A stretch of 64,000 bases of DNA from Polyodon spathula (GCF_017654505.1 NC_054552.1:34544097-34608096); one strand, 5' to 3'; positions 1 through 15,400 are shown, counted from the stretch's first letter. Program-made: numbers and translations. Notes: generated from the letters alone by a model not told the origin.

Positions 1-353
1 AAGCTTTGATTGACCATGTTCCTCCACTGCTTGTCTCAACTGGGAGCCTCTGCTCAGGATTGACTGGCCACTACTGTAGAGTAGGTCGGGATTAGGGTGC
101 ACTGGCCAGTGGCGACGGTCCCTCACCTTTCAGGTATAATGAATTAAAATACTTGCAAAAAGAGAGTCTGTCTGAATGCAATGAGCTGTATAAAGTGCAT
201 CCCTGCATGTTCTTTTGATGCTGTTTTACATTGCTAAAGTATTAAAAAATAAAAACACTGGAAGGCAGAGACAGACCAATCAGTTTTCTTGCCTAGTTTT
301 CAAAGCACAACCAGATCCTGACAAGCTCCTCTCCGTCTCAATCAGACACTTAC

Positions 354-451
354 CTTCTGTATGTCCGAAGGCACTCTGGAGAGGAAATCTAGGATTTCGT
401 TATTGTCGATGGCGTAGTGATTCCGTAACTTCTTGGTAAATTTATTTATTC
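354..451 (-). CDS. MCTP2: MCTP2 coding exon 20 (penultimate exon, C-terminal tail)
   Basis: 98 nt encoding residues 824-856: [20 protein letters not shown] then [12 protein letters not shown]. Donor AAG|gtaagt, phase 0. The remaining residues (human VQYAELK onward) are not encoded in positions 1-353, so the last exon lies off the left edge. Confidence 0.94.
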
Positions 452-3400
452 CTTTAAAATAAAAAAGGGGCTCATTAGAAAAATTCCCCAAAGGTTAAAG
501 TTCATAAGCTCTCTCCTGACACTCACAGCAAACCAAAGCCAGAACACAACTGAAGTATTTGAAACAGAAAACCTGGCTAAAACACTGACACATCTGCCCA
601 CAGATCATCATACTGCTAGTTAGTATCTGTCTGTTGAAAAAAAAAAAACATCTGGCCTGCTGTTGCTAAGATAAACAGTGTGACAGTGAATAAGCAGACA
701 GGCAAACTAAACTGGTCCATTACTGCGTTACTGAGATTCGCTGTAGTCTTCATTAAAACTGTTAGAATGACAGCGCTAAGCAAAGCAACAACAACAACAG
801 AACAGAAGCTCCTCAGATGTATCTTCATCCAATCGGGACGTCTCTGAGCTGTTAAAACAGTTTCCCATCCCGATCGCAGCCCAGCAGTTTCACTGTGAAA
901 TCCAACAGCCCGGTGAGACAGGCTCTTGCTCGATTTGTCCGAAGGCATGTTGAGTCCTGCACAGTTTCACACAGTTTAGGCAACATTTCTGAGAAAGTAG
1001 ATGTGCACTCACTCCCCAGACACTTCTTGACCGAGCAACAAAATCTAATTTTGCCCTTTATTATTATTATTATTATAAAAAGAAAAATTGCATTATTATT
1101 TTCTCAAAGAAATAGCATTATTATTTTGAGAACCAATTATGCAAGTGTTTCTGACACTATGGGCAGAAATAATCTGCTGGTTTTCCCCACTCGTACTTTG
1201 TTTTCTACTGTTATGTTTTCAATGCCCACAGGGCTGGCTATACAGTGTGAAAGCTCTGTCCTGAGTTGAGAGTTAACTGGAAATATAGGAATGGCTTTGC
1301 TCGGTTTGTTTGATATTATTTGCCTATTGATGTGGTTATTGATTCTGCTCTGCACAGGAGACAGCCTCAGCACAGTTCCTAAGAGCTGCATTGTAGAACC
1401 CTGAATGGAATTGTAGAACCTTACATACCCCTGAACTGCAATGTCCCAAAGCAGCAGACTAGAATGTGTCTACCAAGCCGGGTCTCCCCTCCCAAAGTAA
1501 AAGAAAGCAGTCCACTTACCCCACAACAAAACAATGTACCGAAGAGGGATGAAATACAATAAAACCATGGCAACAAGAAGAACCAGGCAAGCAAGACTGG
1601 ACAGGAAAGGGACAGTCCAGTTGAAAGTGCTGCAAAGGAAATAGACAACTATTCAGGGTGTATTTATCAACACAGTGACAGAGTCAGCTGGAGGGCACAG
1701 GTAGTGCACAGTACATGGGAACCGAATCCAGTGTTATGGTCCATGGTCATTGTACTGTTGTTTAGTTTAACTGTGACTGTCAGTGGCAGAGGTGGGATTT
1801 GAACCGGTGACTGTCAGTGGCAGGGGGAGGATTTGAATCGGTGACCTTCTGGTTACGAGCCCTGGATGTTAACCACTGGACCATACTGCCTCCTTGTATC
1901 AATAACTATTGATTCAAGTTGAAATGAAAGTCTGTATGTGCTAGGTGTTTTAAATAGGGAGCAAACTGGCTGGACTCACTCGTCTTGATAATGTGTTGGT
2001 GACGAGTCCTAACCCTAGAATACAGAGCCCTGAATCTGGATCTCCCCTACCCAGCCCCTCCTTCAGCACGCTCCCAGCACGCACTACTTACTTTTTAATT
2101 CTTTCTCCAAGGCAAGCAATTTCTTCCAGGCTATTCTGAACTGTTATCACAATATCCTGAACCATGTGAATTTTTTCTATTAATCCTCTTCTCTCCGATT
2201 CCTAAAAACAGAAATACAAACACACACAATAAAAAGCAACCCATGTGCGCGGTCTCTTCGTTTCAATAGGCTGCTTTGCCTTGGAGGTGCAGGTGGCTTG
2301 GATATACATTTTTAAGCTAAAATACAGTGTAACAGTAGCTGCAAGTTAAATAAAGAAACAGCAGTAACTCTGCACACCAATCATATCCCCAGACTGCCAC
2401 TTTGTGCATTAGGGTTAAAGCTGCAGGACAGTAATGTGAACAGAGAGCCTTCTCAGTCCACAGGTTGCACCAGGACATGCCTGCTCTTGCAGCTCCAACC
2501 CTAATCCTATTCAACGACCTGGGCTACCTCTCAGAGAGTCTTCACACATGGAGACAACGTAGCATAGCAACCAAAACAGCCTAGTAACCAAAAAACACAC
2601 AACCAAAACACGGCCTAGCAACCACAACACAGCCTAGCAACCAAAACACAGCCTCTCCATGGCATCAGACCCAGACACTGCGGCTTCATTTTCAACACCG
2701 GATTACTATCTATTTCCAAGACAAGTGTTTTGTTTGAAAGAAAGAAATGCACATTTGTTATACTTCCCTTGTAAGATACATGCATCTCCATCATCCTCAT
2801 CTGTCACGAGTTTCCACTATGCAAAGTGTGGCACGACACTGATCAGCTTTCCCATTATAATAAGCTAATCGCCATGTAATTACCCACACAGACCACGTGC
2901 AAGTGCAGCGTACGGACACAACTGCATGTGTATTTACAGTGTGATTACCTTTGTATTCTCACAATATAAAAACTGAAACGTCTGGAGAGGTGCAGTTTCT
3001 ACCAGACTCATTTTAATAATAAAGTAAGGGACTTTGTAGTTCCAGTACCTTCCTAAATAACTGGATCACAATGAACACAGTGCTCCATTTCAGCAGCTCT
3101 GGATTACAATGATTGTAAAGCAGAGTAAAAGCAGTTCCCATGAGAGGGGTGTGTGTGTGTACGTGTAGACATGCTGACCGCTGCATCCCCAACACTGTTC
3201 AAAAGGATCCCATTATCTCTTGGCTGGCGTGAGTCTCCTCCAGCTCCACAGCAATCTAAACAGAGCAGCCACTGCGTTAGTGTAAACACGTCCGAGGCTC
3301 GTGAAGGAGGCTTTCCAGTGGGACAGTGGGAACCCAAGATATCAAAACTAAACAGGGATGAGAATTCTCACATCAAGAACATGTAAGGAATGACTAGCCA

Positions 3401-6400
3401 TCTGATGTTCTTTGTTATTAGAGGCTTGAGGATGCGTACACGTTTCTGCTGAAAACAGCTCGGTGTGACAGCCTCCAGACAGACTTCTTTATCAGGAAGC
3501 CCCTGGGAACTGAGCCAGAAAGAAGCGAGTCTGAGATCCTTCACGCCAGCCCTGAAGCAGCTGGACTAAACAAGACAGAGAGGAAGAGCAGGGAAAGTCT
3601 CCATCTCAAAATACTTTCCTTTGATTTCCCATCCAGAGATGATCCTTGTATGTAAACCATAAAACTGTTCACCACATTACCACTCAAAGTTCAAGCTGCA
3701 CAGCAGTACTTTTCAATGGGCTTCTACTGCTGGCGTGGCTCACTATTTCAGATAAATGATAGTTAAAGTAAATGCATGTATCTTGCACGGGCAATCAATT
3801 TTGCACTGAAAATCTCACTCATGTACTGTTAAATAAAGGAAAAGATCTCCAAAGAACCAACTTACCATTGAAAGATAGAATAATTACATGGCCCACAAAG
3901 TGTAGTGCATGTTAACACGTGTGGTAGGCTGTGGGATTGGAGGACAACCAGCCAATCAGGGCTCGGACACAGACAAGCCAATTGCTCGACAGTATAACCC
4001 TGCTCCACTGGTCACACAAGTTAGGTGCTAGAAGTGCCCTTGAGTTAGCTAGGTGAGGATGTCATATATGAGCGAGGCCTGCTCATCTCTCTCTCCCATT
4101 TACTGGCACCTTTTAATTTCAGCGCAAAACCAACTAAAGTGTATTGGATTCTACACTGCTGAACCCATGTTAGACCTTGGCATGCATATTAAACACATGC
4201 AGGGATCCCCCAGGGATCAGAGCCATTTGGAGAAATGAAAGACAGTTACACACTATTGGTTAAGTCCCCAACATAAGGGGAAAAAAAAAAAAAAAAGAAC
4301 TAAACAAGGACATGAGTTTGGCTGTGATAAATACACACAAAAGGTGACCCGTGTCAGAGCCAGCTTCAGAGTCTAAGATGAAAAACGACATCACGGAGCT
4401 TTCATCTTAATAAAGACCAAAGAACACAGGCAGAAGTATGCTCAGCATCTGAACCAGTGAGCTTTCAGGATTATTTCAATTTATCTCCCAAACTGCCTTT
4501 GAAGTCCCCCATCATTTAGCGACTCCAGCTGCAAATCTTTCAGTGCTCATTTGATGATCATAATCTTTTCCTGTGCTACTTTTTTGGAGTTCCATGAAAA
4601 ATGTTTCATTACCTCTGAAAAATTAAATAAAAAAACAGTACTAGTGAGATTCCAAAGATCTCAGACAGTACAGAGAACTACTCAGAAAACCCTTTGTGAT
4701 TCTTCATTCATTTGGATAAAGAGTAGCATGTAGCAATTTACCGACATCTACAGACAATGAACACAGACATATGCAAACTTCATATAAATGCTTATCTCTT
4801 ATTCATTTCAGATGTGCCGATAAACAGATTCGAGTTACATCTAGTGTAATGTACCTTACCTCGTAGACAGAACACATGCACTATTGCATTTACAGTCCGT
4901 CAACAGACAAAAGGAATACACTGCATTTAGTTTTGCCAATACAGAAACACAAGTACTATAGTATTGACAGTACACCTAGCAGGTAGTCCAGAGATCGGTT
5001 TTTAAAGGTTAAAATCATCTTGAAAAATGATATGTGAAACATTTGCAGCAATAAACGTCTTTGTCATTGCAACTGCACTGCAGACCAGTTCCAAGCTTTA
5101 GTACTAGCCTCAATACAGTTTGTAACAGTGCTAGCAGCTCCAGCCTGTGGGTACCTGACAGAGAGGTACCAGCTATAGCCTGTGGGTCCCTGACAGAGAG
5201 GTACCAGCTATAGCCTGTGGGTACCTGACAGAGAGGTACCAGCTCCAGCCTGTGGGTCCCTGACAGAGAGATACCAGCTCCAGCCTGTGGGTACCTGACA
5301 GAGAGGTTAACAATGGAATGACTGCTCATGAAGGCATGCAGGGTGTAGGGGGTGAGCACAGCACTGTACAGGAGAAACAACACAGAGGCTGACAGTTCAA
5401 AGCTGACAGAATCCAGCCGTGACCCCGACAGTCTGGATTCCCTTAGAAAAGCCGAGCGAAGAGGGGAGAGAGAGACTCCCAAGGATTCAGCCACACCGGC
5501 CGGGGGCCAACGGGAATTGAAGTCCTTTTTATCTTTTACAGTCATTTATGAAAGAAATCGGGGGATTTTTTTGCTGCAATTAAGCACTGTCTGTCAGCCA
5601 AAGATTGATAGCTTCAGCCAAAGGGAAGTCGTTTTGACCACATCATTTGTAAACAGGCCCCCTCTGTGGACAGATTAGCGTTCCCAGAAAGGGGCTCTGT
5701 TAAGTATTACATGCACCAGAAGGGCATTTGCTTTCTTTCATTTTTAATTTTTTTTTATTTAAACATGCATCTCTTCTCACATTTGCACTCTGGCACAACA
5801 CTTAACATTAATCTCCTTTAGTAAAATCTGGAACTGTATCCCACTGTAGCTTTCTTAACTCGCTTTCTCTGGATTCATTCAAATTCAAATCCATACTGTG
5901 TTTTTACTTTAACTGGATGTTTAAGGGTTTGGAAAAATGGAAAAATACATATATTCCGTCCCCCCCCCCCACTTTTTAAAAATCACTCAAAAGTTTTCCC
6001 ATCTTGTGAATTTGTGGTAAAGCATTTCATTTCTTTAAAAAGCCTAGATTATTAATATTATTGAAAATCTAATTCAATATTAAGCTATTAAAGCAAATGC
6101 AATCAGAAGATGAACTCCACACCTACACACTCTCCCTAAGTGTTGCACACCAGGTGGTCTGCATTGTCATTGGTTAAGCCTCCCTTCCCACATCACACCT
6201 AAATGCAACAAACGGTGTAGAACTTAACAGCTTCCCTAGAGAGGTGAGGACTGTAATTAAGCACTCGGAGAAGTAGGATATTGACATTTTTCTGCTTGGT
6301 GGTAAGATAGCGAACAAACCCATCTGTGCAAGTGTATCTTGAGAGGTGTCAAAAGTGTAAGAAACAAAAAGTATCAGACAAAAAATAGAGGTATGAAGTG

Positions 6401-9400
6401 TCAATCCATCCAATTCATTACCAGCTTCTCCATGTTAACCAAGCAGGATTTCTAATGTGAAGAAAGCAGTAACCAAATCAGCAAGCGTGGCTCTTAAAAG
6501 TTCCAAGCAGTGCTGATGCACAGGTTGAAACACTCGTTAGCCAATGGGATTGCTCCCTCTGACCTTTTTATAACTGATAATATTTCTTGTTGACGGGATG
6601 GTTAAAAGGTTTCACTAAAACTCAATGACGACATCAGGAAGGTAACTTTTACAATTAGCGTTTCTTGATAATGGAATGTGTATTTATCAAGCTTTGGCCA
6701 CGGCACTTCTCCCAACAGAGACCTCACGATGGGATAGCCTTAAACAACACAAATGACCAAACCCCAAGCTCACCAACAGCCTAGCCCTCCCCTCCTGGAC
6801 ATCACAGAGAAAGAGAAAATGCTTCCCCACAGCTAAAGCAGTCCAAGACAAGGTCCTCCTTGAAACTGGCAAGCTTGCGTGCAGATCATTCTGCTTTGCT
6901 ATGTTACCCTGTGCAATTACAGCAAGACAGCGATGTTTCCTAGCAAGCTAAATTTACTTTGACATTGGGACCTGTAGAGAGCCACACATATTTTAAAACA
7001 TTTAAAGCTATTCCCACCCTGTTACATGAATTTTAAGAAAAACACGTTCCTGCAATGTTGAGTAGCCCCTTCGGGTAAGTTTGAAATAGTTTCATGCACA
7101 ATCTACATGGTGACACTTTTTATGATATTAGAGAGGGAAAGATTTTCTTGTCCATGGATATCTGTAGTCCCTGATCAGTGGAATATAGACTTGAGCCACA
7201 GTGGAAAAGTGAATGCCTGAAGCCCAGGAAAAGAAACAGCTTGCAATAAGCCATGCATTTCTGGTTACGTTACAACAGCATGGGCTACTCCCAAGGGTTC
7301 AAATCCCTAGACAGTTAAAACTTTTTAAAAATTCAAAATCAGAAAAAACATTTCAGCTCAATAGCCTTCAGGAGAGCCCCGACTGGTTATGTGGAAACAC
7401 AAAAAGGAAGGAATGTCTCGTGGATTTCAGTGGAGAATGTCTGATCTAGAAACGTGTGCCTCACAGAGGCCATTTCATCATTGTACTCCGAACAGCTTCC
7501 ATGAGCTGAAACAGCACAAGCAGATGTCAATTAGTGCCAGCGCTGGTGGAACCTGAACTCACTATTAGGTCCCAAATGACAGGGAGGCATAATTTACTTC
7601 TGTGGTTAAAAGTTTTACTTCTCAGAGTTTCGCTGCAGTATTTTATCATGCCTGCTAACATAACTTGTGAGTTTTCGGTACTGAACAGTGGAGAATGCCC
7701 AGCGGAATTAGATCAGTAAGTGCTAGGAGGGAGTGATATTATTTTGAACAGGATTTTAAATGCAGCCCTAATTGGGACTCAGGAAAATGGAACACAGTGG
7801 GCGGTATTCATTTTTCTCTTTTTTTTTTTTATTTTTTTTAAAGGAATTTGCTTATTAAAAAAAAAAAAAACTGCTAGCTAGGAAATCAATGGAAAAAGGT
7901 CTACAGAACGCTTGTGATTTTTGAAAGCATTGTGTTCTGTGTGAGCTGTGAAATGCATGCTCTCTACCATTCGGTGCATGTGTCAGCTAATACTCATGGC
8001 AATCTTTAGTTAGTTAGGTTTTTAACTGTCAGTAATTCAACTGCAATGTATTTAGAAACAGTACACTGGTTATATAATATTATGTAACTACACATCAATT
8101 TAAATAGTGCCTACTTTGCAATAGTACTTATGACACTAATGTTAATGGCACTGTTACTCCAGTCCAGTAGGGCAGTCTCACTAGCTGCAGTACACACATT
8201 CCTTCTTTTTAAAACAATCTCAAGAATTAAGAGACATTTACCTTTTCATCATCGTCGTCATCATCGCCCAGGCCCATACTTTCCTGGTTAAAAAGAAAGA
8301 AAAAGGTTAATTCTGCTACAGCAGTGATAGACAGGAGCCTGCTGCAGGAGAGGCAATGAATCAGTGACTGTACAGTATACTGTAGTACAGCTGTCAAGAC
8401 GCTGACTTCAAATCCAAAAAGGATAAAAAACAAAAAAACTAATCATTATATTCCAGGGTACCTTCAATGAGCATTTCCATACATTAATCTAAAAGCACTG
8501 TGTGTGTTAATGCAGGCTGGTGGATTTGCTGTGGTCCTCTGGTTAGAAGGACAAGGACAGCGGTAGACGTGGTCGTCCAGCACAATGCCACCAGGTAACC
8601 ATAACCCATCTCTGAGTGGCCCACGGCTGGCAGTTTACATGCCCTCCTAATGAAGTCACAGGTTGCAGTAAAGACGCAGTGGCAGCGACTGCTAAAGCAC
8701 TGGATATAAAATACAAAGAGGGCTCATATTGTGGATTTCAGAAGACAGCGTTGGAGTAACAGAATAGGACGACACCCTGCTGTCGAGGTCCCTTTTGCAT
8801 ATAAAACAACTTCAAAAAAATAAAGGGATTGCTCTGAAAAGTGTGTAGGATTGTAGCCTACTTACTGCCTTGTGTTTCTACTGCCTTATAATGCAGGAGA
8901 GGCCCAGTATATATGTGCTTTTAAGTTGGTACAAGGTGCAAGCTGTAGCTAGTCCTGCAGTTTTATCCATGCTGTTAATAAGAGGAACCTGGCTGAAGGT
9001 TTCATGAGTGCAGCACTCACCAGGTCCTGTGTGCTGCTGCCCTTCCCACAGGCTCTCTGGAAGTAGTTCCAAGCGAGCAGGAGAAGCAGGTAGAGGGGCA
9101 CCATGTAAAGCTCCATGTACCACACGACAACCAGGAACAGCTGAAACAACAAGAGCAAGAGGTGGCTCAGGCACCACTCCCATAGCACTGCATACACTGG
9201 CACTAACTTCACCACACAGTGCTGAACGTGCTGAGCGGCAGTTCACTCCAGGCATGCCTACAGTGCTCGCATTTCTTTCATTAACTGACTCGCACAGAAA
9301 TATTGAAAACTTGTGAATTAGTAAAGATCCTTAATAAAGTAAAATATAGGATTTGTACAATTTACTGTCAGAATTTGTGACTTCTAGCATCATCGTGAAA

Positions 9401-12400
9401 TATCGAGGGAACGACTATATGAAATGGCAATCCTCACAAAAGCTTCTGAATGGTGTAATACTTGAGTAAAGTGTTAGAGGTTAGAGGGCAGCATCAGGCA
9501 TTCTGCTGGTTTTTGAATTTTCCTTTGTGGTCCTGTTACTTTTGAATGTTGTCAACCACGTGTAAAAATCTGTAAATTCCTGCCAGTCCTCCTGGCGCAG
9601 TTCTAAGTCATACAGAAGGATGACACCACAGCTAGACATCTCAAATGAGGACTCGCACCTAGAGCTGCGCTGCATCTGCAACGCACTGCGCTGGAGGGTT
9701 ACTAGGTACAAGAGGTCAGTTAAACCCTAAACATGGATTAAACCGGCATGGCCCGCAGGCCACAGTGGCTAGACCGCTAGCTCAGAGAATCGCGCTTCTC
9801 AGGCGCTTCCACCTTTACAACACATGGCTTCAGTCAGGAGCTGTAAGATCTCACTGCACACGTTGCAACCGCACCAGCCGTCCACAGGGGAAGCGGCACA
9901 GCTTTTACACTGGCTTAAAAAAATCTGAAACAAAACAAGTCAGACTAAACCGATCAGCGGGTCCTTTCACTGCACCTCGCCGAGAACGTCATACTGAATA
10001 GAGTCGGAGTTACAAACTGGGTGTCAATAAAAAGATTCTACAGCAGATATCCTGTAAACATGCTCTTTATCAGTGGTGTAAGCAGAAAAGAAAAGCCCTA
10101 TTCTACTGTACTGCACTGGAATAACGAATCAGAAAGACCCGGTGCAGATTCTCAGCAGACCGTCCCCAGCCTTGTACATTGCAGGCGGCAGCCATTTCTA
10201 TTCCAGCTGGACACACTGTCTGATCCCGGGGGACACTTGTTCTCACCACAGAGGAACTAACAACTCTTTTGGACAGGTAGCTCGTCTTCCCAGGAATATT
10301 TATTTTAAACATGCCCCTAGACCGACTTAAAACCCAGCTGGGAATTTGAACCCTGTGCCCCAATGCAAATGCAGGTATATTAACTAGCAGGGTCTAATTG
10401 CCTGGTCTGCATCATTCCGAGAGTAACACAGGACCATATTCATCTCCACCCGGGTAGCTGAGGAAGTACACCTGTCACAGGGATTCGTAATGCAGCGTTA
10501 ATGCAAATTGAGATAACTGTGCATGGCTTGGGAAAGAGGTAATGGCATTAAATAAAAGAATGTCATTTGTTGTGTTTAAGCTGTGTGCCTAAATGAGAGT
10601 ACAAAGCAAGCCTGTCAGAGTCGCCCTGTGTTCTGTGATGCAGCATGGCGGGTCAGGTGAGCAGTTTCACGTTTTTTTTTTTTTTTTTAAATGCTAATAA
10701 AAATGAAGCTCGAACATCTGGAAAGCCCATTGAGTCTCTCCTTTCAGGCTTAAATTCTGCAAAACAAGTCTGGCATCCTTCATTAATGTGCAAAAGCATG
10801 GGAGACCCGTCTCTGCCTTGAATTTGCTGGTAGTTTGCAGAATGGAGACGTAACTAATATCTTGCTAAATGGTTTATGTTTTATTGCCAGAAAGCATGGT
10901 GAATAAAGACAAAAGGGATTTGGAGCCCGTCAGTGTCTCGGTTGTAAATTTATACTGGAAATAATCCCCCTTTTTAATTAGCTGGTCATTGACACTATTT
11001 CCAGGTGGAGAGGCACGTTACACAATATTTGATCACCAAACACAGATCAGATGTTGTGCGAGTGTGCCTCGTGGGCTGGATAATTCTTTTATTGTATTAT
11101 TTTCTCAATTCTAGATTAAGTATATATATATATATTTAGCTCAGAGCCAGTTGCCCTGCATCTGGAAAAATTCCTTTAGTTTATTAAATTTATCGTGCTT
11201 TTTAAAAACTCAGTGTGAAGGATAAAAAATGCCTTTCCTATCTGTAACAGCTCATAGACAAGAGTAGACCCTTACTTTCACTGTTGTTCAAACCATCCGA
11301 GTAACACCATGCACGAGTCTCAGCAACACCATGCACGAGTCTCAGCAACACCATGCACGAGTCTCAGCAACACCATGCACGAGTCTCAGCAACACCATGC
11401 TCGAGTCTCAGCAACACCATGCTCGAGTCTCACAAAAAGACCAAATCCTAGTGACACACCTCTCTAGCCTTCCTTTTAGAGATAGCCTGAAGCACATGCC
11501 AGGGCTGTGTGGATGCTGCTGCCCCAGTACATCAAACCAGCTTGGTTTTAAAAAAACAGAACACATCAAACCTACTACTACAGCTCCTGCTTAATAAAAA
11601 AAAATACAAAAAAAGTCTAGGAAAGTGAAATTGTAAAACTTGTCGCTCTTAAATTGCTTTTTAAAAAAAGTGTTTCACTCAAAGCTGGCTTCTGCAAGGA
11701 GAAATCATGCCTCCCGGGTGCCTGGGAATGGAGCTGTGGAGGAAGTGCCAGCCTGATTGCAGCAGATTATGGAAACAGAGCTAAGCAAGTTTAACAAGAC
11801 TGGCTCACCAGAGGGGGATAACAAAACATGTAAATACAGACAGAGAGAGCGAGAAGAAGAAATCTTGCATAATCGTCGCTCGAATCCAGATACACTTTTC
11901 CGGGTGAAATCAAGGACGATTGGCGTAATCTGTAATGCTTCCTCAATTAAAAACAAAACGAAGAAGGAGATGAATAATGAATCAAAGGCCCCAGTGGCTG
12001 CGATGCTCATGTCTTTTTTTTTTTTTCCCCAGCCGAGCTTGAAGTTAACATCTGGCTAGGGGCTAGTGGCAGGAATGGCAACTTTGTACTGCCAGGAACG
12101 AGGTTTGAAGCAATGAGACATGTAATATTTCGTACAATTGGGATGGTTAAAGCCTGTTTGAAGAATGTTTTCAAGGGTGACAGCGAAGTAAAGATGGTAT
12201 CTGGTTGCTTTGCAGGGCAGGGTACAGTGTAGGGTAGCGATGATGCAGAAAAACAGGAGAGCAGTATAACTATATTCAACACATGAGAAAGTGCAAATCT
12301 TTTAAAAGATAATAAATACCATAGCTGAGGGAGAAACTGTACTGGTGCTCAACAGCAAAGACAATGCCCCAGACCCTGTCTATTACACTGTGATGGTCTG

Positions 12401-15400
12401 ATGAGCCTGCTATCAGTCTTAAAACTCCTTAAAAAGTAAGCAGCAGAGTCGTGAAAAACACAGCGTTCCACGTCCCCACGTGTTGCTACAACTGTTTAAA
12501 TAACGTACCTGTCATTTTTCTTTTCACTGTTAACATCGTGACAACTTTTTACACGTATAACTTTAAAGTCTGTTTCAAAGCTTTTTTTCAAAATGGCCGC
12601 TCTAGTGCACAGGATTACTTCCCACACTGCCAAACAGCTAACACGGCAATAACGACCCACACTGCCAAACAGCTAACACGGCAATAACGACCCACACTGC
12701 CAAACAGCTAACACGGCAATAACGACCCGCACTGCCAAACAGCTAACACGGCAATAACGACCCGCACTGCCAAACAGCTAACACGGCAATAACGACCCGC
12801 ACTGCCAAACAGCTAACACGGCAATAACGACCCGCACTGCCAAACAGCTAACACGGCAATAACGACCCGCACTGCCAAACAGCTAACACGGCAATAACGA
12901 CCCGCACTGCCAAACAGCTAACACGGCAATAACGACCCGCACTGCCAAACAGCTAACACGGCAATAACGACCCGCACTGCCAAACAGCTAACACGGCAAT
13001 AACGACCCGCACTGCCAAACAGCTAACACGGCAATAACGACCCGCACTGCCAAACAGCTAACACGGCAATAACGACCCGCACTGCCAAACAGCTAACACG
13101 GCAATAACGACCCGCACTGCCAAACAGCTAACACGGCAATAACGACCCACACTGCCAAACAGCTAACACGGCAATAACGACCCGCACTGCCAAACAGCTA
13201 ACACGGCAATAACGACCCGCACTGCCAAACAGCTAACACGGCAATAACGACCCGCACTGCCAAACAGCTAACACGGCAATAACGACCCGCACTGCCAAAC
13301 AGCTAACACGGCAATAACGACCCGCACTGCCAAACAGCTAACACGGCAATAACGACCCGCACTAACGACACGGCAATAACGCACTGCCAAACAGCTAACA
13401 CGGCAATAACGACCCGCACTGCCAAACAGCTAACACGGCAATAACGACCCGCACTGCCAAACAGCTAACACGGCAATAACGACCCGCACTGCCAAACAGC
13501 TAACACGGCAATAACGACCCGCACTGCCAAACAGCTAACACGGCAATAACGACCCGCACTGCCAAACAGCTAACACGGCAATAACGACCCGCACTGCCAA
13601 ACAGCTAACACGGCAATAACGACCCGCACTGCCAAACAGCTAACACGGCAATAACGACCCGCACTGCCAAACAGCTAACACGGCAATAACGACCCGCACT
13701 GCCAAACAGCTAACACGGCAATAACGACCCGCACTGCCAAACAGCTAACACGGCAATAACGACCCACACTGCCAAACAGCTAACACGGCAATAACGACCC
13801 GCACTGCCAAACAGCTAACACAGCAATAACGACCCACACTGCCAAACAGCTAACACAGCAATAACGACCCACACTGCCAAACAGCTAACACGGCAATAAC
13901 GACCCGCACTGCCAAACAGCTAACACGGCAATAACGACCCGCACTGCCAAACAGCTAACACGGCAATAACGACCCGCACTGCCAAACAGCTAACACGGCA
14001 ATAACGACCCGCACTGCCAAACAGCTAACACGGCAATAACGACCCGCACTGCCAAACAGCTAACACGGCAATAACGACCCGCACTGCCAAACAGCTAACA
14101 CGGCAATAACGACCCGCACTGCCAAACAGCTAACACGGCAATAACGACCCGCACTGCCAAACAGCTAACACGGCAATAACGACCCGCACTGCCAAACAGC
14201 TAACACGGCAATAACGACCCGCACTGCCAAACAGCTAACACGGCAATAACGACCCGCACTGCCAAACAGCTAACACGGCAATAACGACCCGCACTGCCAA
14301 ACAGCTAACACGGCAATAACGACCCGCACTGCCAAACAGCTAACACGGCAATAACGACCCGCACTGCCAAACAGCTAACACGGCAATAACTGCCAAACAG
14401 CTAACACGGCAATAACGACCCGCACTGCCAAACAGCTAACACGGCAATAACGACCCGCACTGCCAAACAGCTAACACGGCAATAACGACCCGCACTGCCA
14501 AACAGCTAACACGGCAATAACGACCCGCACTGCCAAACAGCTAACACGGCAATAACGACCCGCACTGCCAAACAGCTAACACGGCAATAACGACCCGCAC
14601 TGCCAAACAGCTAACACGGCAATAACGACCCGCACTGCCAAACAGCTAACACGGCAATAACGACCCGCACTGCCAAACAGCTAACACGGCAATAACGACC
14701 CGCACTGCCAAACAGCTAACACGGCAATAACGACCCGCACTGCCAAACAGCTAACACGGCAATAACGACCCGCACTGCCAAACAGCTAACACGGCAATAA
14801 CGACCCGCACTGCCAAACAGCTAACACGGCAATAACGACCCGCACTGCCAAACAGCACGGCAATAACACGGCAATAACGACCCGCACTGCCAAACAGCTA
14901 ACACGGCAATAACGACCCGCACTGCCAAACAGCTAACACGGCAATAACGACCCACACTGCCAAACAGCTAACACGGCAATAACGACCCGCACTGCCAAAC
15001 AGCTAACACGGCAATAACGACCCGCACTGCCAAACAGCTAACACGGCAATAACGACCCACACTGCCAAACAGCTAACACGGCAATAACGACCCGCACTGC
15101 CAAACAGCTAACACGGCAATAACGACCCACACTGCCAAACAGGTAACACGGCAATAACGACCCACACTGCCAAACAGGTAACACGGCAATAAAGATCTGT
15201 GATGTGGTACGGAACAGAAAAGCCAGAGCACTTTTGTTTATTTTTTGTATCTCTCTTCCTGCAGTTATTTAGAGGACAATCTCAAACCCCAGCGCACTAT
15301 AGCAGACACAGTGAAAAGAGCTTTGAAACAGACTTTAAATGTATAAGTGTAAAAAGTTGTCAGGATGTTAACAATGAAAAGAAAATGACAGGTACATTAT

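Larger units (their letters stand above)
452..2091. other. MCTP2 introns around exon 19
   Basis: Intron 452-1519 is ordinary, with an ATT repeat near 1,060. Intron 1630-2091 holds the SINE head fragment. No other gene seen. Positions 1-353 are the start of the last intron and contain no recognisable exon. Confidence 0.8.
2202..8241. other. MCTP2 intron between exons 17 and 18 (6.0 kb)
   Basis: Contains the degenerate repeat at 2.56-2.66 kb, the 35-bp repeat at 5.1-5.3 kb and A/T homopolymers at 4,281, 7,820 and 7,857. The short open frames do not resemble proteins. Nothing else is recognised. Confidence 0.75.

Noticed and set aside
1765..1895. tRNA gene
   Set aside because: Box A- and B-like motifs are present, but the box B portion is duplicated, no complete cloverleaf is apparent and the sequence continues into SINE body.
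12622..15191. CRISPR array interpretation of the regular 35-bp repeat
   Set aside because: There are no spacers: units are contiguous and identical, and the host is a vertebrate.
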